Shown here piece after piece: positions 1 to 11,700 of a DNA stretch of 64,000 nucleotides. The stretch's first letter is position 1, and every line of letters starts with the position of its first letter. Origin of the DNA: Arcuatula senhousia (lineage: Eukaryota; Mollusca; Bivalvia; Mytilida; Mytilidae); contig OZ020305.1 of NCBI GenBank assembly GCA_963971305.1, positions 43,411,717 to 43,475,716 of the forward strand, read 5' to 3'. The position numbers were made by a program, and so were the translations under genes. The notes under the pieces were generated by a model that saw nothing but the letters and a program-made list of their open reading frames with translations, had not been told where the DNA came from and did no database searches.

Positions 1-164
1 AACCAACATTTTGGGCCACTTTGTTGGGCCAAAATTAAATTTTTTGGGGACAGAATTGAAAAAAAAGGGCCAATGGCCCAAGTGGCCCACCCCAGCAGAA
101 ACCCTGCTAAAATATTAATATACAGAAGACTTCCATGAGTTAAGGTCAGCAGGTTCATTCCTAC

Positions 165-335
165 CTTGACACTGTTGCGACGAGGCATCAGGTCTAAATC
201 CAATGTTACAATCACATCTGAAACCATCTGGTGTATCAATACATATCCCATTGGCACACAAATTAAGCATTATCCTGCACTCATTTAAATTCAATGTGCT
301 GTTAGCTCCTGCTCTGCATAGCTCACGATAACCAT
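165..335 (-). CDS. Fibrillin exon 9: end of TB domain 1 and a cbEGF
   Basis: A 171-base, phase 1-1 exon. It opens DGYRELCRAGANSTLNLNEC, completing TB1 with its last cysteine, and continues as an EGF with NGICIDTPDGFRCDC and NIGFRPDASSQQCQ. The L-N-E-C start and D...F pair suggest a calcium-binding EGF. Acceptor TGTATAG, donor GTAGGAATG. The next exon must lie beyond the left edge of the window. Confidence 0.92.
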
Positions 336-391
336 CTATACAAATGAACAAGAATCTGGTGACTACTCATCAAATGATTTGATAATTGAGT

Positions 392-532
392 GCGTGTGTG
401 TGTGTGTTGGTGTTTAACGCCCTTTATCAATGCACCTGGGCCATGTAGGGCGGTCAGTATTTAATGGTGGAGGAAACCGGAGTACCCGGAGGAAACCATC
501 CACCTTGGGCAGGTAACTGACAAACCTAATCA
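392..532 (+). repeat. Dispersed molluscan repeat (GGAGGAAACCGG type) with a TG tract
   Basis: A GT microsatellite leads into GGTGTTTAACGCC and then GGAGGAAACCGGAGTACCCG. I recall this pair of motifs from many bivalve sequences as a short dispersed repeat. It lies in a fibrillin intron. The family name and true ends are not established here. Confidence 0.6.
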
Positions 533-873
533 CATACAGTTGGGGGATTTGATAATTGAAGTGCAACAATTATGAAATAGGTAAATATACAGTTGGCCTC
601 TTATTTGCATACTATGTGGAAGGATGAACTTCCCATCCTCTTTTTAGCAGCGTCAATCACTGTATGATTTTTTTGTAAATTGATGTAAAGTATAATTATA
701 ACTACATGTAAATATTTTCCTTAAAATGTCAACTTTTACAAAGAACTTTTTTCAGAGTAATGATATATCAAGAAAAAAATTCTGCACCTCTTTAAATCAA
801 TAAATGTCCATACATGTATGTGCTCTGTTTTATGTGGGGCAGACACTGAAACCTATTCCAGTGTAGGGTTTAC

Positions 874-1026
874 CTGTTCCTGCCACAGGACATTGCATGC
901 ACTGTTCTGTATCACCCCAGCCTCTACCCACACCACAGCAGCAATCATTCAATGATAAAAGACGAGACATACGGTCTGTACAACGGGACCCCGATGTTCT
1001 ACGGAAACAGTACTTCCTCATTACAG
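874..1026 (-). CDS. Fibrillin exon 8: first part of TB domain 1
   Basis: A 153-base, phase 1-1 exon encoding AVMRKYCFRRTSGSRC, then LLSLNDCCCGVGRGWG and EQCMQCPVAGT. The triple cysteine CCC followed by G.GRGWG is the signature of TB (8-Cys) domains, which in the family bind latent TGF-beta complexes or contribute to structure. The eighth cysteine comes from exon 9 (DGYRELC), giving the CP.AGT..Y..LC pattern. Acceptor ATTACAG, donor GTAAACC. Confidence 0.93.
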
Positions 1027-1581
1027 CTGTAATGTAAGTAAAAATTCAATATCTAAACAAAACATACTATTTCATTCTAAAGGAATATATCTATGAATCA
1101 AATAGGCTGTTCTCTTTTGAATTATGTGTATTAATTGCTTGTGTCAAAGTACCAGATTCTAACAAATTTGAAAAAGTTCTGCAATATACTTCATGTTCAG
1201 CAAACTAAAATAAAATGGAAGTAAAAAGAAATCTCTCCCTTACAATTTTGCTAACCCAAAAAAATCCATATATCATTATGTTATGTGTTACTGTTCACTT
1301 AGAAATTTTGATGTGGTGGATATTTGCATCTTATTTGCTTAAATATCACAAAATATACAAGAAAAAAACTCTTATGCAAATGGAATATAATTTAGGAAAG
1401 AGTAGAGATAGTCAGAAGAAACATGAATTAAGCCCCTATATCAAAGGTCCCATTTCCAAAAACATAGAGATATTATCAAACAAGTCTGTTTATAAAGCTC
1501 TTCTTTGCCTCTGAACCTTATTTGCCATTACCATACTTATAAGCTACTTTCACCAAGAGTAAATAATATAGAGGACCATAC

Positions 1582-1707
1582 CTAAGCACTGTGTTCTGTC
1601 AGCTGACAACTCATACCCAGGGTTACATCTACAGAAGTAACTCCCTTCAGCATTGACACACTGACCGTTACGACAAGCATTAGGGATAGCAGCACATTCA
1701 TCAATAT
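1582..1707 (-). CDS. Fibrillin exon 7: calcium-binding EGF 2
   Basis: A 126-base, phase 1-1 exon encoding DIDECAAIPNACRNGQC, VNAEGSYFCRC, then NPGYELSADRTQCL. All six EGF cysteines and the calcium-binding D-I-D-E plus N...Y residues are present. The acceptor is TAATTTCAG and the donor GTATGG. It corresponds to the second cbEGF before TB1 in vertebrate fibrillin. Confidence 0.95.
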   Translation of the reverse strand: MLMNVLLSLMLVVTVSVSMLKGVTSVDVTLGMSCQLTEHSA

Positions 1708-2114
1708 CTGAAATTAAAGAAGATAGTAAAATAAAATGACTTTTAAAGCCCGAGAGACCATACTTTTAATGGCAGTTAAACCCATCTTCATGTTATTAGA
1801 ATAATGAAACTCTGCAGCACTTGAGTGTTTGTTAAGTTGTGTGCATTTAACATGTGTGTTGTTCATAGTGTCTCATGATTCTGCATTTAATTTTTTTCCC
1901 TAATTTTAACTCCAAGCTTGGATTGGAACTTCTTTGCTTCTTAGATGTAATGTTAAATTAGTTATTAAGTGTTGAAAAATATTACAGGAAAATAAAAACA
2001 TCAGACAAATATACATGTAAATGCAAAAATCTGGTTTTCTGTTATTTAAATGATATGATTATGTTATTCACATTTCATATGGAATGTCAGATTGTTCTTT
2101 TCACTAAGGTTTAC

Positions 2115-2240
2115 CTTCACATTTCTTAGTGATAGGATTCTGTTGTTGTCCGTCTTTACATTCACATCTGTAAGATCCCATGGTGTTGATACATTTTCCT
2201 CCAATACACAGCCCTGGGATGGCTCTACATTCATCTACAT
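2115..2240 (-). CDS. Fibrillin exon 6: calcium-binding EGF 1
   Basis: A 126-base, phase 1-1 exon encoding one cb[31 protein letters not shown], then [14 protein letters not shown]. The D-V-D-E start and the N...Y pair are the calcium-binding and hydroxylation-type positions of the family. The acceptor is TTTTTAG and the donor GTAAAC. Vertebrate fibrillin has DVDECQAIPGLC at the same place, directly after hybrid domain 1. Confidence 0.95.
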
Positions 2241-2469
2241 CTAAAAATGAGACGCCATGGAAATAAATGTTTAAATGTAATGTTCTATACTAGTATGATA
2301 TATATTAATGAAGTAGCTCACTATATCCCATGCTATCTCAATATATTTTATTCACAGACTGACCCTTGAATGATGGGAAACAATGTAGTCATTCTTTAAA
2401 ATGTATGTCTGATGAATAATAAATGAAATTACAAGAGCATGGCTGAAAGTCTCTTTCCTTTCCTGGCAA

Positions 2470-2660
2470 AACTTGACCTTGACCTTTGACTTTTTTACCC
2501 CAAAATTGATAGGCTTCTTCCTTACCTCAATAGCTTTAATTTGTATAAGTATCATGGTATTCAAACATTATGCTGCAGAAACCAATTTCTCTTTAACATG
2601 TTTCAGATTTCTAAATTTTTCACTAATGACCTTGACCTTTGATCCCAAAATCAATAGGTT
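2470..2660. repeat. Two imperfect tandem units with TGACCTTGACCTTTGA
   Basis: Two units about 160 bp apart share TGACCTTGACCTTTGA followed by CCAAAAT.AATAGG.TT.TTCCTTAC. The reverse strand reads TCAAGGTCA, which resembles extended nuclear-receptor half-sites. The unit lies in the intron just upstream of the exon 6 acceptor side. Confidence 0.6.
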
Positions 2661-2686
2661 TTTTCCTTACAATCAAATTTGTTTAC

Positions 2687-2884
2687 CTTGGCAAGTACTA
2701 GATTGATGATGTGGTAAGAACCCGTTTCTACAGATAGTTGGCCCAGTCGGACACTGCTCACAAGGGTTGCCCCATGCTTTTCCTACTGTAGCACAACACA
2801 ACTGCTTGGTACATACCACACCTGTCAGCTGACCTCTGCACATGTTGTTGGACAGCTCAGTAAAACAGGGTCCTGTTCTGTAAT
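2687..2884 (-). CDS. Fibrillin exon 5: hybrid domain 1
   Basis: A 198-base, phase 1-1 exon. It begins [16 protein letters not shown] and includes [21 protein letters not shown] and a final CRNGF...STCQ. This is the most conserved exon in the window and closely follows human fibrillin-1 hybrid domain 1. Nine cysteines can be counted. An odd number is typical of this domain; in vertebrates one cysteine stays free and is linked to intermolecular disulfide formation. The exon therefore keeps the feature needed for covalent microfibril assembly, although that function is inferred here. Confidence 0.95.
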
Positions 2885-5007
2885 CTGAAAGAGATTTTTT
2901 TTATAATACATAAATAAATTTTAAAGATTTATTTTACATTAAGCATTCTTAAAGTATTGAAGTTCATTACAGCCCAGTTGATAAAGTGATCAATCTCAAT
3001 TGCCTACCTCACACCGCAATATGCTTGGGTCAAATGTGGGGATATTTATTGATAACACACATGTGGACCTCTTTGCTTAAAATATGTCAATATCCCATTC
3101 CATGATTTACATGTTACAAAGACAAATTATGCTTTTGTCATCAGAAAACTAAACAATTAAATGGATATATACAATACTGCACCAAAAAAATTTGTCAAAG
3201 TCAAAAATTGTTGAATTTTGTTAAACAGAAAGTAGGAGACCTAAATCACATCCTATCTTATAAAAATCCACGCTGATACTGTATACATGTACTAAATATC
3301 AAGGGACTGTGATAAAGTTACTGAGAAACAAAACTGTTTGCCTGCCTGCCTGCCTGCCCTTTATTCTATAACCCGGATTTTTCACTCAGTGAAATTTGGC
3401 CAAAAATGCTGATCATGTTATATTTCAGTTTACTTGGCATGCTGTGAATGCAGTTAAATAATAGCCCAGTATGTTACCCATTTTGATGAATGTGTTAATT
3501 CTAGCAGATTTTATCTCAAGTATACTGTTAATTCATTTTCACTATCATGTTACTATTTATTTATATTATCTATCAATAAATATTCCTTAAAATGTCTAAA
3601 AAGCCCACACAAATGAAACTATCAGTTCTTAACACCCCACCCTTTGTTGTTAAAATATACTATGAAAACAATTATCTTAAATTTCATGTAAGCAAATACT
3701 TCTGATAATTTAAGTCTTTATTAAACATTGAACTTACAACTATATAAAATGTAACTCAATGGATATAAAAGAAGGGTGTTATAAAACCTCTTTAATACCC
3801 AGGAATAATATTTTCTAACACCTGACTGGTGCAATATGACTTTATTATTTACTGTTTATTCTGTAAATTAAAATTTATATAATTTAAAATGGTCAAATTA
3901 CTGATTACCACACTGCTTTTGACTTTTATTATGGACATAAAGCTGTCAAAACATTATTCAGAAATCATATTAATTGAAAATTTGAAATAGGATTTACACT
4001 AGATTCTAATTTGTACTGTAACATTTACGTAGACTAGCTACAAGTTTCTCTCTTGTATGGTGAATTATTATGAAAGCTATAAATTATCTGAAAGTACCAC
4101 TACTAGTTACATGTACATGTATTGCAAGAGAGAAGTCTGTGGTGGTAGTAGTAGCAAAGTTTGCAAAACCTTCACATAACCTTGGTCATGTTGGTTGAAT
4201 CCATTAAAATCCTGTCTCACACATATATTGTTTCTATTGAAAATTACAAAATCTGCCAAAGACACAAATGATTATTTTTGTTTGTGGGTGAGCAACTTCC
4301 ACAATCTGGGAACCTCTGCTCATGTGGAGGAACTTGTAGCAAGTCCAATATTTACCCATTTAAAGCTTAGCATTGACATAACCATTATTATGTGTATAAA
4401 TACAATGATTCACACCAGATTGGCTTCAAATGTAACATATCTTCATTTAATTATCTTCAAAGTCTAAAATTATATTTTCAATTTATTTACTTTTTAATGC
4501 TGGAGCATCTTTGCATTGAATACTACAGAAAAAATCTAGCTACCACAAGTACATTAATATTTTTACAACTGAAGAAATAGACGTTTAACTTTAAATAATG
4601 TGTCAAAAAATAAATAAAAATCTGAGAGTATTTTTATGCCAATCAATCCATAATCCAATGATTCCAATCATAAGTTATTTTGACATAAATGTCAAACATT
4701 TTTTACTAAAAATAAACTTTTATTATCTTTAAATCAATAACTTTCTGCCAGGTGTGCTTATAGAATAATAAAGATTTTGACACTATAAACTTCAAAGTGC
4801 CAAGATAGCCTGTTTGATTAATGTACTCAAGTACTTTTTAATAAATAGCTTATTTATAGCACTTCAAGAAGCCACAAAAAATAGACACCTTTAATATCCA
4901 TGATATGACACTTGTTATAGAAATGATTATACTGAATTCTATCGTGCCTGTGTAAGTATAGAACACTTTCCTTGAAACTAAAAAGCAAAGCTGCAAAATT
5001 TTAATAA
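2885..5007. other. Intron 4 of fibrillin: mostly featureless
   Basis: AT-rich intron without coding signal. A CCTG microsatellite followed by a short hairpin (AAATTT..CACTCAGTGAAATTT type) lies at 3341-3402 and resembles the end of a pearl/Helentron-like element; a related hairpin occurs at 26505-26583. An imperfect inverted repeat is visible around 4030-4156. I see nothing else. Confidence 0.6.
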
Positions 5008-5192
5008 GGGCTATTCCAGAACAAAATATATCCTGGTGCAGAACGCACTTGAATTATAATTCTGTTGGTGGGGGGTCAGATACAAAAATTCTAAATACAA
5101 TGCATTGCAATATATAAAATTAAATGTATTGGTGGTACCCCTAAATTGATGGGCGTTCTGCCCCCAGGAGATATTTTTTTTTGGAATAGCCC
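5008..5192. mobile_element. 185-bp MITE with about 40-bp inverted ends and TAA target duplication
   Basis: The left end GGGCTATTCCAGAACAAAAT is matched in inverse by the right end, which reads GGAATAGCCC, over roughly 40 imperfect bases including TCCTGG and GCAGAACGC. TAA stands on both sides (5005-5007 and 5193-5195), which fits a PIF/Harbinger-like non-autonomous element. No coding capacity. Confidence 0.82.
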
Positions 5193-5386
5193 TAACCATC
5201 TTCATTGTTTAGAGCCAAATAAGGACCTTGTAGCCTGTACACAGTACATAAATGAATCATTACAGTTTTCCTGTTGAGTCTAACGTAAAGAAAATGTTTT
5301 ATTTTTATACATAAAAAAAGGGCAAAGGGGGGGGGGGTCCCCCGAAGTTTTTTGTTTCAGTCCTGTTTTATCTTTCTGTTACCTAC

Positions 5387-5482
5387 CCACTTCACATCTG
5401 GTTCCAGAAAATCCATATACACAAGAACATCTGTTGTTTCCAATACACCTTCCTCCATTCTGACAGCCGGGACTACAGTTCT
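5387..5482 (-). CDS. Fibrillin exon 4: second EGF-like module (EGF3 type)
   Basis: A 96-base, phase 1-1 exon between TATTTACAG and GTAGGTAAC. It encodes [18 protein letters not shown], then [13 protein letters not shown], an EGF module with the CxNGGRC...CxYGF.G..CE pattern of vertebrate fibrillin EGF3. It joins directly to the hybrid domain exon (EV-DYRTGPC), as in vertebrates. The EGF2 exon expected between this exon and exon 3 was not found in 5483-12836, which holds several transposons. Confidence 0.88.
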
Positions 5483-5748
5483 CTGTAAATATAAAATTAA
5501 CCTGGGCTATAATTTTCTATTCAAAAAAAATAAAATTTGAGAAAATATCATTTCATGATGGATTCATCTCAGGTTTCAGTCTTGTTGAAATCTCTTTTGT
5601 GAATAATTTTCAAAACTTGCCTTTATATCTTTGAAAACTTTTGATGGATTTATAACAAATGATTATCCATCTAAATTATGGCATAATTTTTTTTTACATA
5701 CATTGTAACAGACCATTTCCGAATTCCCAGGGTCTTAGCATTTCAATA

Positions 5749-6616
5749 CAGTAGTCCCCCTCTTGAAAGACCACCCTATTTGCAACAGAAAAGTGGTCTT
5801 ACAAAAGGGGTGGTCTCTCAAAAGGAATTGAACATTTCAAAGAAAAAGTAACTTCCCAATATTGATTGTATACCTTGTGTATTAAGGTAATTGTGCAAAT
5901 TAAATTCATTAATTATTTTAGTTTATAATTTTTGGCTATATACTGATATGACTGATAATGAAATTAATAATAATGAAAAAAATAAACATTATCTTATTTA
6001 GATCTGTTTTATGTACCTCTGTTTGTGTACATGTATTACCTGTTTATGTAAAATTTTATTAGTTTGTCATCAGTAAGTGTCATAACTGTTTATTTAGCTA
6101 ATTGAAGCCATTCAATATCCCCTTTCATTAAAGAAAACAATATGAAGGCCTTATTTATATTAATTAACTTACTTTTGTCAACAATTGTTATTTGGGGAAG
6201 TAATGGGCCTCAGCTTGGGTAATGAAGTTTGTTGTTTTAAAAATATTTTTTAAATCAAAAAGAAGGTAAAAGTGGCAAGAGTCACTTTTGAAAGCTTGGT
6301 TTCTTATAGAAATGCAATATCTACATTTTGAAAATAAATTGTCTTTATTCCTTCTTATATTGTGTCAAAAATTATAATTATAAAGGGTATTTTTCTGTAG
6401 TATTTAGTATATAAAATATATATAATTTAAAAAAATGGTCTTTCAAGAGGGGGAAATTGATCATTTTTGACTCAAAAGGGTGGTCTTTGGTCAGGTTAAA
6501 GGGGTGGTCTTCCAAATGAGGTACTTTTGTTCACAAATGAGTTAATGCAAGAGAAATGTGGCCTTTGAAAAGGGGTGGTCTTACAAATGAGTGGTCTCTC
6601 GTGAGGGGGACTACTG
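5749..6616. mobile_element. 868-bp mariner-like non-autonomous element
   Basis: Perfect 14-bp inverted ends (CAGTAGTCCCCCTC and its complement) are flanked by TA on both sides. TA duplication and CAGT termini fit the Tc1/mariner group. The interior repeats GTGGTCTTACAAA- and GGTGGTCTCTCAA-like phrases near both ends, extending the terminal symmetry, and has no transposase frame. Confidence 0.82.
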
Positions 6617-7683
6617 TAATGTAGGTCTGGGAAAAAATCTTAAGGAAATTTTGACCCATCAGAAGAATACATCCTTTATACATGTACCAAATATATGCTT
6701 AAATTAATGATAAAAATTGAGACTAGAAGTACAGATTTTTACCATAACTCCTAAAATATATGCATATCCAGCATACCCAAATAAAGTAAAACCATTTTAT
6801 AAATACCCCCTTAGGTAAAACCATGTAATCTGCAGTTTTTTCAGTTTTTTTTTATGTCATAATTTTTTAACATGCAATTATACAATAAAATTTTACCTAG
6901 GAAATCTTCAACATCTTGTGATTAATCAAAGCCTAAAAGTTTTAGACATTGAGTTGTGTCTCTGAAAAATGCTGACAAACATACCAGGTGAATAACCAAA
7001 GGTTGTCAAATTCAACTACATTGTAGAGGATAACCTGGACTAATACCCTTCTTCACTTTATTTTTGTTTTAATGGTGTAACCCTATTTTGGCATTTACAA
7101 TTATTTATAGACAATATGTGTACTAACCTATAAGTTGGGAATAAATAAATTCTTCCCCAAAAAATCTCCAAATCAGATACTTTTTATTATTGATTTTTCA
7201 TCTGTTTCACTCTTTGAAAGTGAAGGTACTGATGCAATCTGAATCTATATTTTGGACGTTTAAAATGACGTCATGTAAAAAGTTTATTTTTTATATTTTG
7301 GGTCTAAAATCACATAAGTTTTAGAGACTCTCAAATGTATTCCTCTTCTCTAGATTCAGTAGTTTATCTACATGTACACAGACAAAATATATGAAGCTTT
7401 TCTATTACATCTTCTATCAAAAGTTCTTTATCAAAAATGCTGAATTGCTACTAACACTGAACAATCTGATCGTGATACTCAATTATTAGTGGTTGAATTT
7501 AAAGTTTTTATGCTTTTCTTTTATTTCTCTTGAAACAGAAGTGTTGCACTTCACACAATTTTCAAGTTTTCATGAACAGATAATTTTTTTAAGACTTTTG
7601 ATCTTGAATTTCACAATGAAGTTCAGGATCAAAATACTGAAAATTGTTAGGATATTTAACAAATTGATTGCTTATAGCTTTGC

Positions 7684-7828
7684 AGTGGCGGATCCAGAGG
7701 GTGGGTCCAGGGGGTCTGGACCCCCCCCTTTTGTGGGAATATTCAGATTTTCATGCAAAATTTGGGCAAAAATCATCAAATTATAGTTTTGGTCCCCCCT
7801 TTTCAAAAATCCTGGAACCGCCACAGCT
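7684..7828. mobile_element. Short GTGGCGGATCCAG-ended MITE
   Basis: The left end GTGGCGGATCCAGAGG and right end CTGGAACCGCCAC are imperfect inverse copies, with GTCC-rich arms inside. A second member lies at 13459-13616. No clean target duplication could be read. Confidence 0.6.
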
Positions 7829-8006
7829 ATGATAGAAAGTTGAAATCTTCCTATAAACAATGTTATTTTGCAATTTTAAGTAAAATTCAACCATTTTCAA
7901 GATTTGAGTAAGTTAAACATAGAAATGCAATTTGGCTTTATTTGCTCCATTGTGAGTAATGGGACTGCATATGAATATTGTAGCTCCTCCTAATCAAAGA
8001 TGCAAA

Positions 8007-8489
8007 CAGGTTAGGTACAAGTGCAAAACGAGCTAAGTAGATCAATCGAGCTAGGTAAGCTCGATCGAGCTTAAAATTATTATCTCCCTTTGCTGTTTTT
8101 GACTAAACATTGCATAACTTTTTTCAATCATCCCTGTGCATCATGAAATTGTAGATTCTCTTTTCAAAGATTCTGTTTGTCAATATGCAACCATAATTTT
8201 CCATTTCTACCGTGGAAATTATTTTTGTGAAAATTTGAATTTTTGCATTAACTTCAATACAATTTGGTTTTTGAAAAGTCAACGGTAAAACATTGATATT
8301 TTGATGTTTCTTTGTCCTGGTATGTTAACTTTTAAGTTAATAGAAAGTTTCATCTTGTACTGACCCAAATTATATTGGATATAGATCTTTTTGTCAAAAA
8401 CAGCAAAGGGAGATAATGATTTAAAGCTCGATCGAGCTTACCTAGCTCGATTGATCTACCTAGCTCGTTTTGCACTTGTACCTAACCTG
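8007..8489. mobile_element. 483-bp MITE with about 95-bp inverted repeats and GCAAA duplication
   Basis: Both ends read inward CAGGTTAGGTACAAGTGCAA and continue as near-perfect inverted repeats for about 95 bp, including a GCTCGATCGAGC palindrome and CTCCCTTTGCTGTTTTTGAC. The 5-bp GCAAA lies on each side (8002-8006 and 8490-8494). The core is unrelated AT-rich DNA. The superfamily is not clear. Confidence 0.9.
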
Positions 8490-8763
8490 GCAAATGAGCT
8501 ACATTATTGTAGCTAGGACTGAACAGACAGCCATTATGAAGTTACCATAAAATAATTTTTAAAAGAAGGACAGAAATTCAGGATAGGCAGACCACAGCCA
8601 CAGGGAACAAATATGCCATTTACAATGAAATCTAATGCCAAATGGAAATGTTTGAATCACACTATTTGTACTTACCATAAACAACACCACCCACAAACCA
8701 AGCCACCAAACATATGTACAGGAGGTCCATAACTCCTTCGAACACCAGTATGAAACCCAGTCA

Positions 8764-11700
8764 TTGCTCTACAAGTGTTCCATTTTCAGCAGGCGTACTC
8801 TACTCCTACATGACTTTAGCAATAAAAAGCATAAACTCTACATTTCTATGCTTCTGATTCTTCAATCATCAGACACAGAATTAAACCCTGGACCAAGGAA
8901 GGTAAAATTCCCATGCCAAGTTTGTGAAAAAGCAGTAACCTGGAAACACAAAGCTGTAGCTTGTGACAATTGTCTCCTCTGGTACCATAAAGATTGTATG
9001 AACATGCCAACTGTAGTCTACAAGGCTCTTGAACTGTCCAACACATCATGGATATGCTGCACATGTGGGATACCCAACTTTGCCACCAGTTTATTTGACT
9101 CATTTTCATTTGACTCAACAAACCATTTTTCTGCCTTATCAAATGAAACCGATTCCTTTTCCACTAACCAAGACACAATCGGCTTACCATTATATAGCTC
9201 TAGTCCACGAAAGAAACATGTTTCGAACAACACAAAGAAACCAAACCAATTAAAAGTTATCTGCCTAAACTCTCAAAGCATAATGTCAAAGAAGGAAAGC
9301 TTTTGGAATCTACTCGACTCGTCCAAACCTGATGTTGCCCTCGTAAATGAAACATGGCTGAGACAAAGTATTCGAGACAGTGAAGTCCTGCCCTTAGACT
9401 CTGAGTACAACATATACCGGAAAGACCGAGCCGATGGCTATGGTGGAGTATTGATTGCATTAAAATCGGATCTTACCAGCGACCCAATTGAAATACCAAA
9501 ATCACCAACATCAACTTCTTGTGAGATTATTTTCAGGAGAATCCAAGGCTCGAACAATAAATCTGTTATTGTTGCCTCCGCATACCGACCACCCAAAAGC
9601 ACCCTAGATTATGCACTGGAACTATTGAACTCTATTAAACATGTCTGCACCAAATACCCAAAGGACACCTTTATAATAGGTGGTGATTTCAACACACCAG
9701 ATATACTATGGTCATCAAACACAATAAGCGGAAACCAATACCTCAAATCCATCAACGAAGCCATATTAAACATCGAAGAAGAGTTGGGTTTAACGCAGAT
9801 TGTAAGCTTCCCCACCAGAAATGAAAACTACCTAGACCTGATATTCACAAACAGACCATCGTTTGTAAATAGATGTGTTAGCCTCCCAGGTATCAGCGAC
9901 CGTGACACGATCTTCATGGACACCACCGTAACACTCGACCGACTTAAACCACAGAAACGCACCATCCAACTCTGGAAAAAGGCAGACATTGAGAGTATCA
10001 AACACAGCGCTTCTGAATACAGCAGGTCATTCCATCTTAAATTCAACCCCACTTCAGACATCAACTCTATGTGGAAGGATTTTAGTGAATGGAGCTCCAC
10101 TGTGATGGATTCCTTTGTCCCCAGCCGACAAACATCACAGAGAATTACCCAGCCCTGGGCAACCCGTGAAGTTCGCAGACTGTCCAGAGCCAAGAGAAAA
10201 TGGCACAAGAGAGCAAACCACTCCAAGAACAACAGGGCATGGAAAAAGTACAGCGAGCTTAAACACCAGATGCAAAACACCTGCAGGAAAGCGTACAACA
10301 GCCATGTACTAAATATACTAGAAGATGAAACAGGAGGGAAGAAGAAGTTCTGGTCATTTATTAAGAAACGAAGAACTGACAGATGTGGAGTTGCCCCGCT
10401 GAAGAGGAATGGCATCACATTCAGTGACAACCACACCAAAGCAGACATCCTAAATAAGCAGTTTGCATCAGTCTTCTCAAATGAGCCACCAGACAGTCTA
10501 CCTGACTTAGGACCATGCACAACTCCCGACATACCACCAATTACAGTGTCAGAGATTGGCGTTGCCAAGCTGTTGAGGAACCTGAACCCAGCCAAGGCAA
10601 CAGGGCCAGACAACATCCCTGGTCGTCTACTACGTGAAGTGTCGGAGGAAATAGCACCAGCACTCACACTGTTCTACCAAGCCTCGATAGACCAAGGTAA
10701 AATCCCTGATTGTTGGAAAACAGCTAAAGTAGCACCAGTCTTTAAGAAGGGAGACCATAGCCAACCTGCAAATTATCGCCCGATTTCTCTTACATCAATC
10801 TGTTGCAAAACCATCGAACACATCATCCACAGCTCAGTCATCAGCCACCTAGAGAAATTCAACATCCTAACAGACTACCAGCATGGTTTCCGAAAGCGAC
10901 GATCCACAGAAACACAACTCATCCTCACTCTCCAGGATCTGGCAAACAACCTGAACTACGGCGAACAAACCGATGCTATTCTACTTGATTTCAGCAAGGC
11001 GTTCGATAAGGTGCCACACAGACGCCTACTCCATAAACTCCACCATTATGGGGTCAACAGTACCATCAGTGACTGGATCCAAGATTTCCTGACAGACCGT
11101 ACCCAAGAAGTAGTACTTGAAGGAACAACATCACCTAGATGCAGCGTTACCTCGGGAGTGCCGCAGGGAACAGTCCTTGGCCCCTTACTCTTCTTGGTGT
11201 ACATAAACGATATGCCAGCTTGTGCCCAGTCTACAGCACGTTTGTTTGCAGACGACTGTCTTATTTATCGGAAAGTCAAAACCATCGACGACTGCAACAC
11301 TCTACAGAACGACCTAGACAAACTCCAAGAATGGGAAGGAAAGTGGCTCATGCAGTTTCATCCAGAGAAATGTGAGGTCATCTCCATCACAAATCGAAGG
11401 AACCCCACCAACTTCGATTACACCATCCATGGACACTCTCTGGAACATGTGGACAACGCAAAGTACCTAGGTGTTACTATCAACAAGAAGCTATCATGGA
11501 ACACTCATGTGGATAACATCACCAAGAAGGCAAACCAGACCCTGTCATTTCTACGTCGCAACATCGGGATGTGCAACCAACAGGCCAAGGATCAGGCATA
11601 CAAGACCTTTGTCCGACCTACGCTCGAGTATGCGTCCACTGTTTGGAGCCCCCACACTGCTAGAAACATCAACGCAGTAGAGAAAGTCCAGAGACAGGCT

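Noticed and set aside
2408..2440. CTGATGA followed by GAAA, resembling a hammerhead
   Set aside because: No complementary stem II between the two blocks. The same holds for CTGATGA near 30815 in a family A copy.
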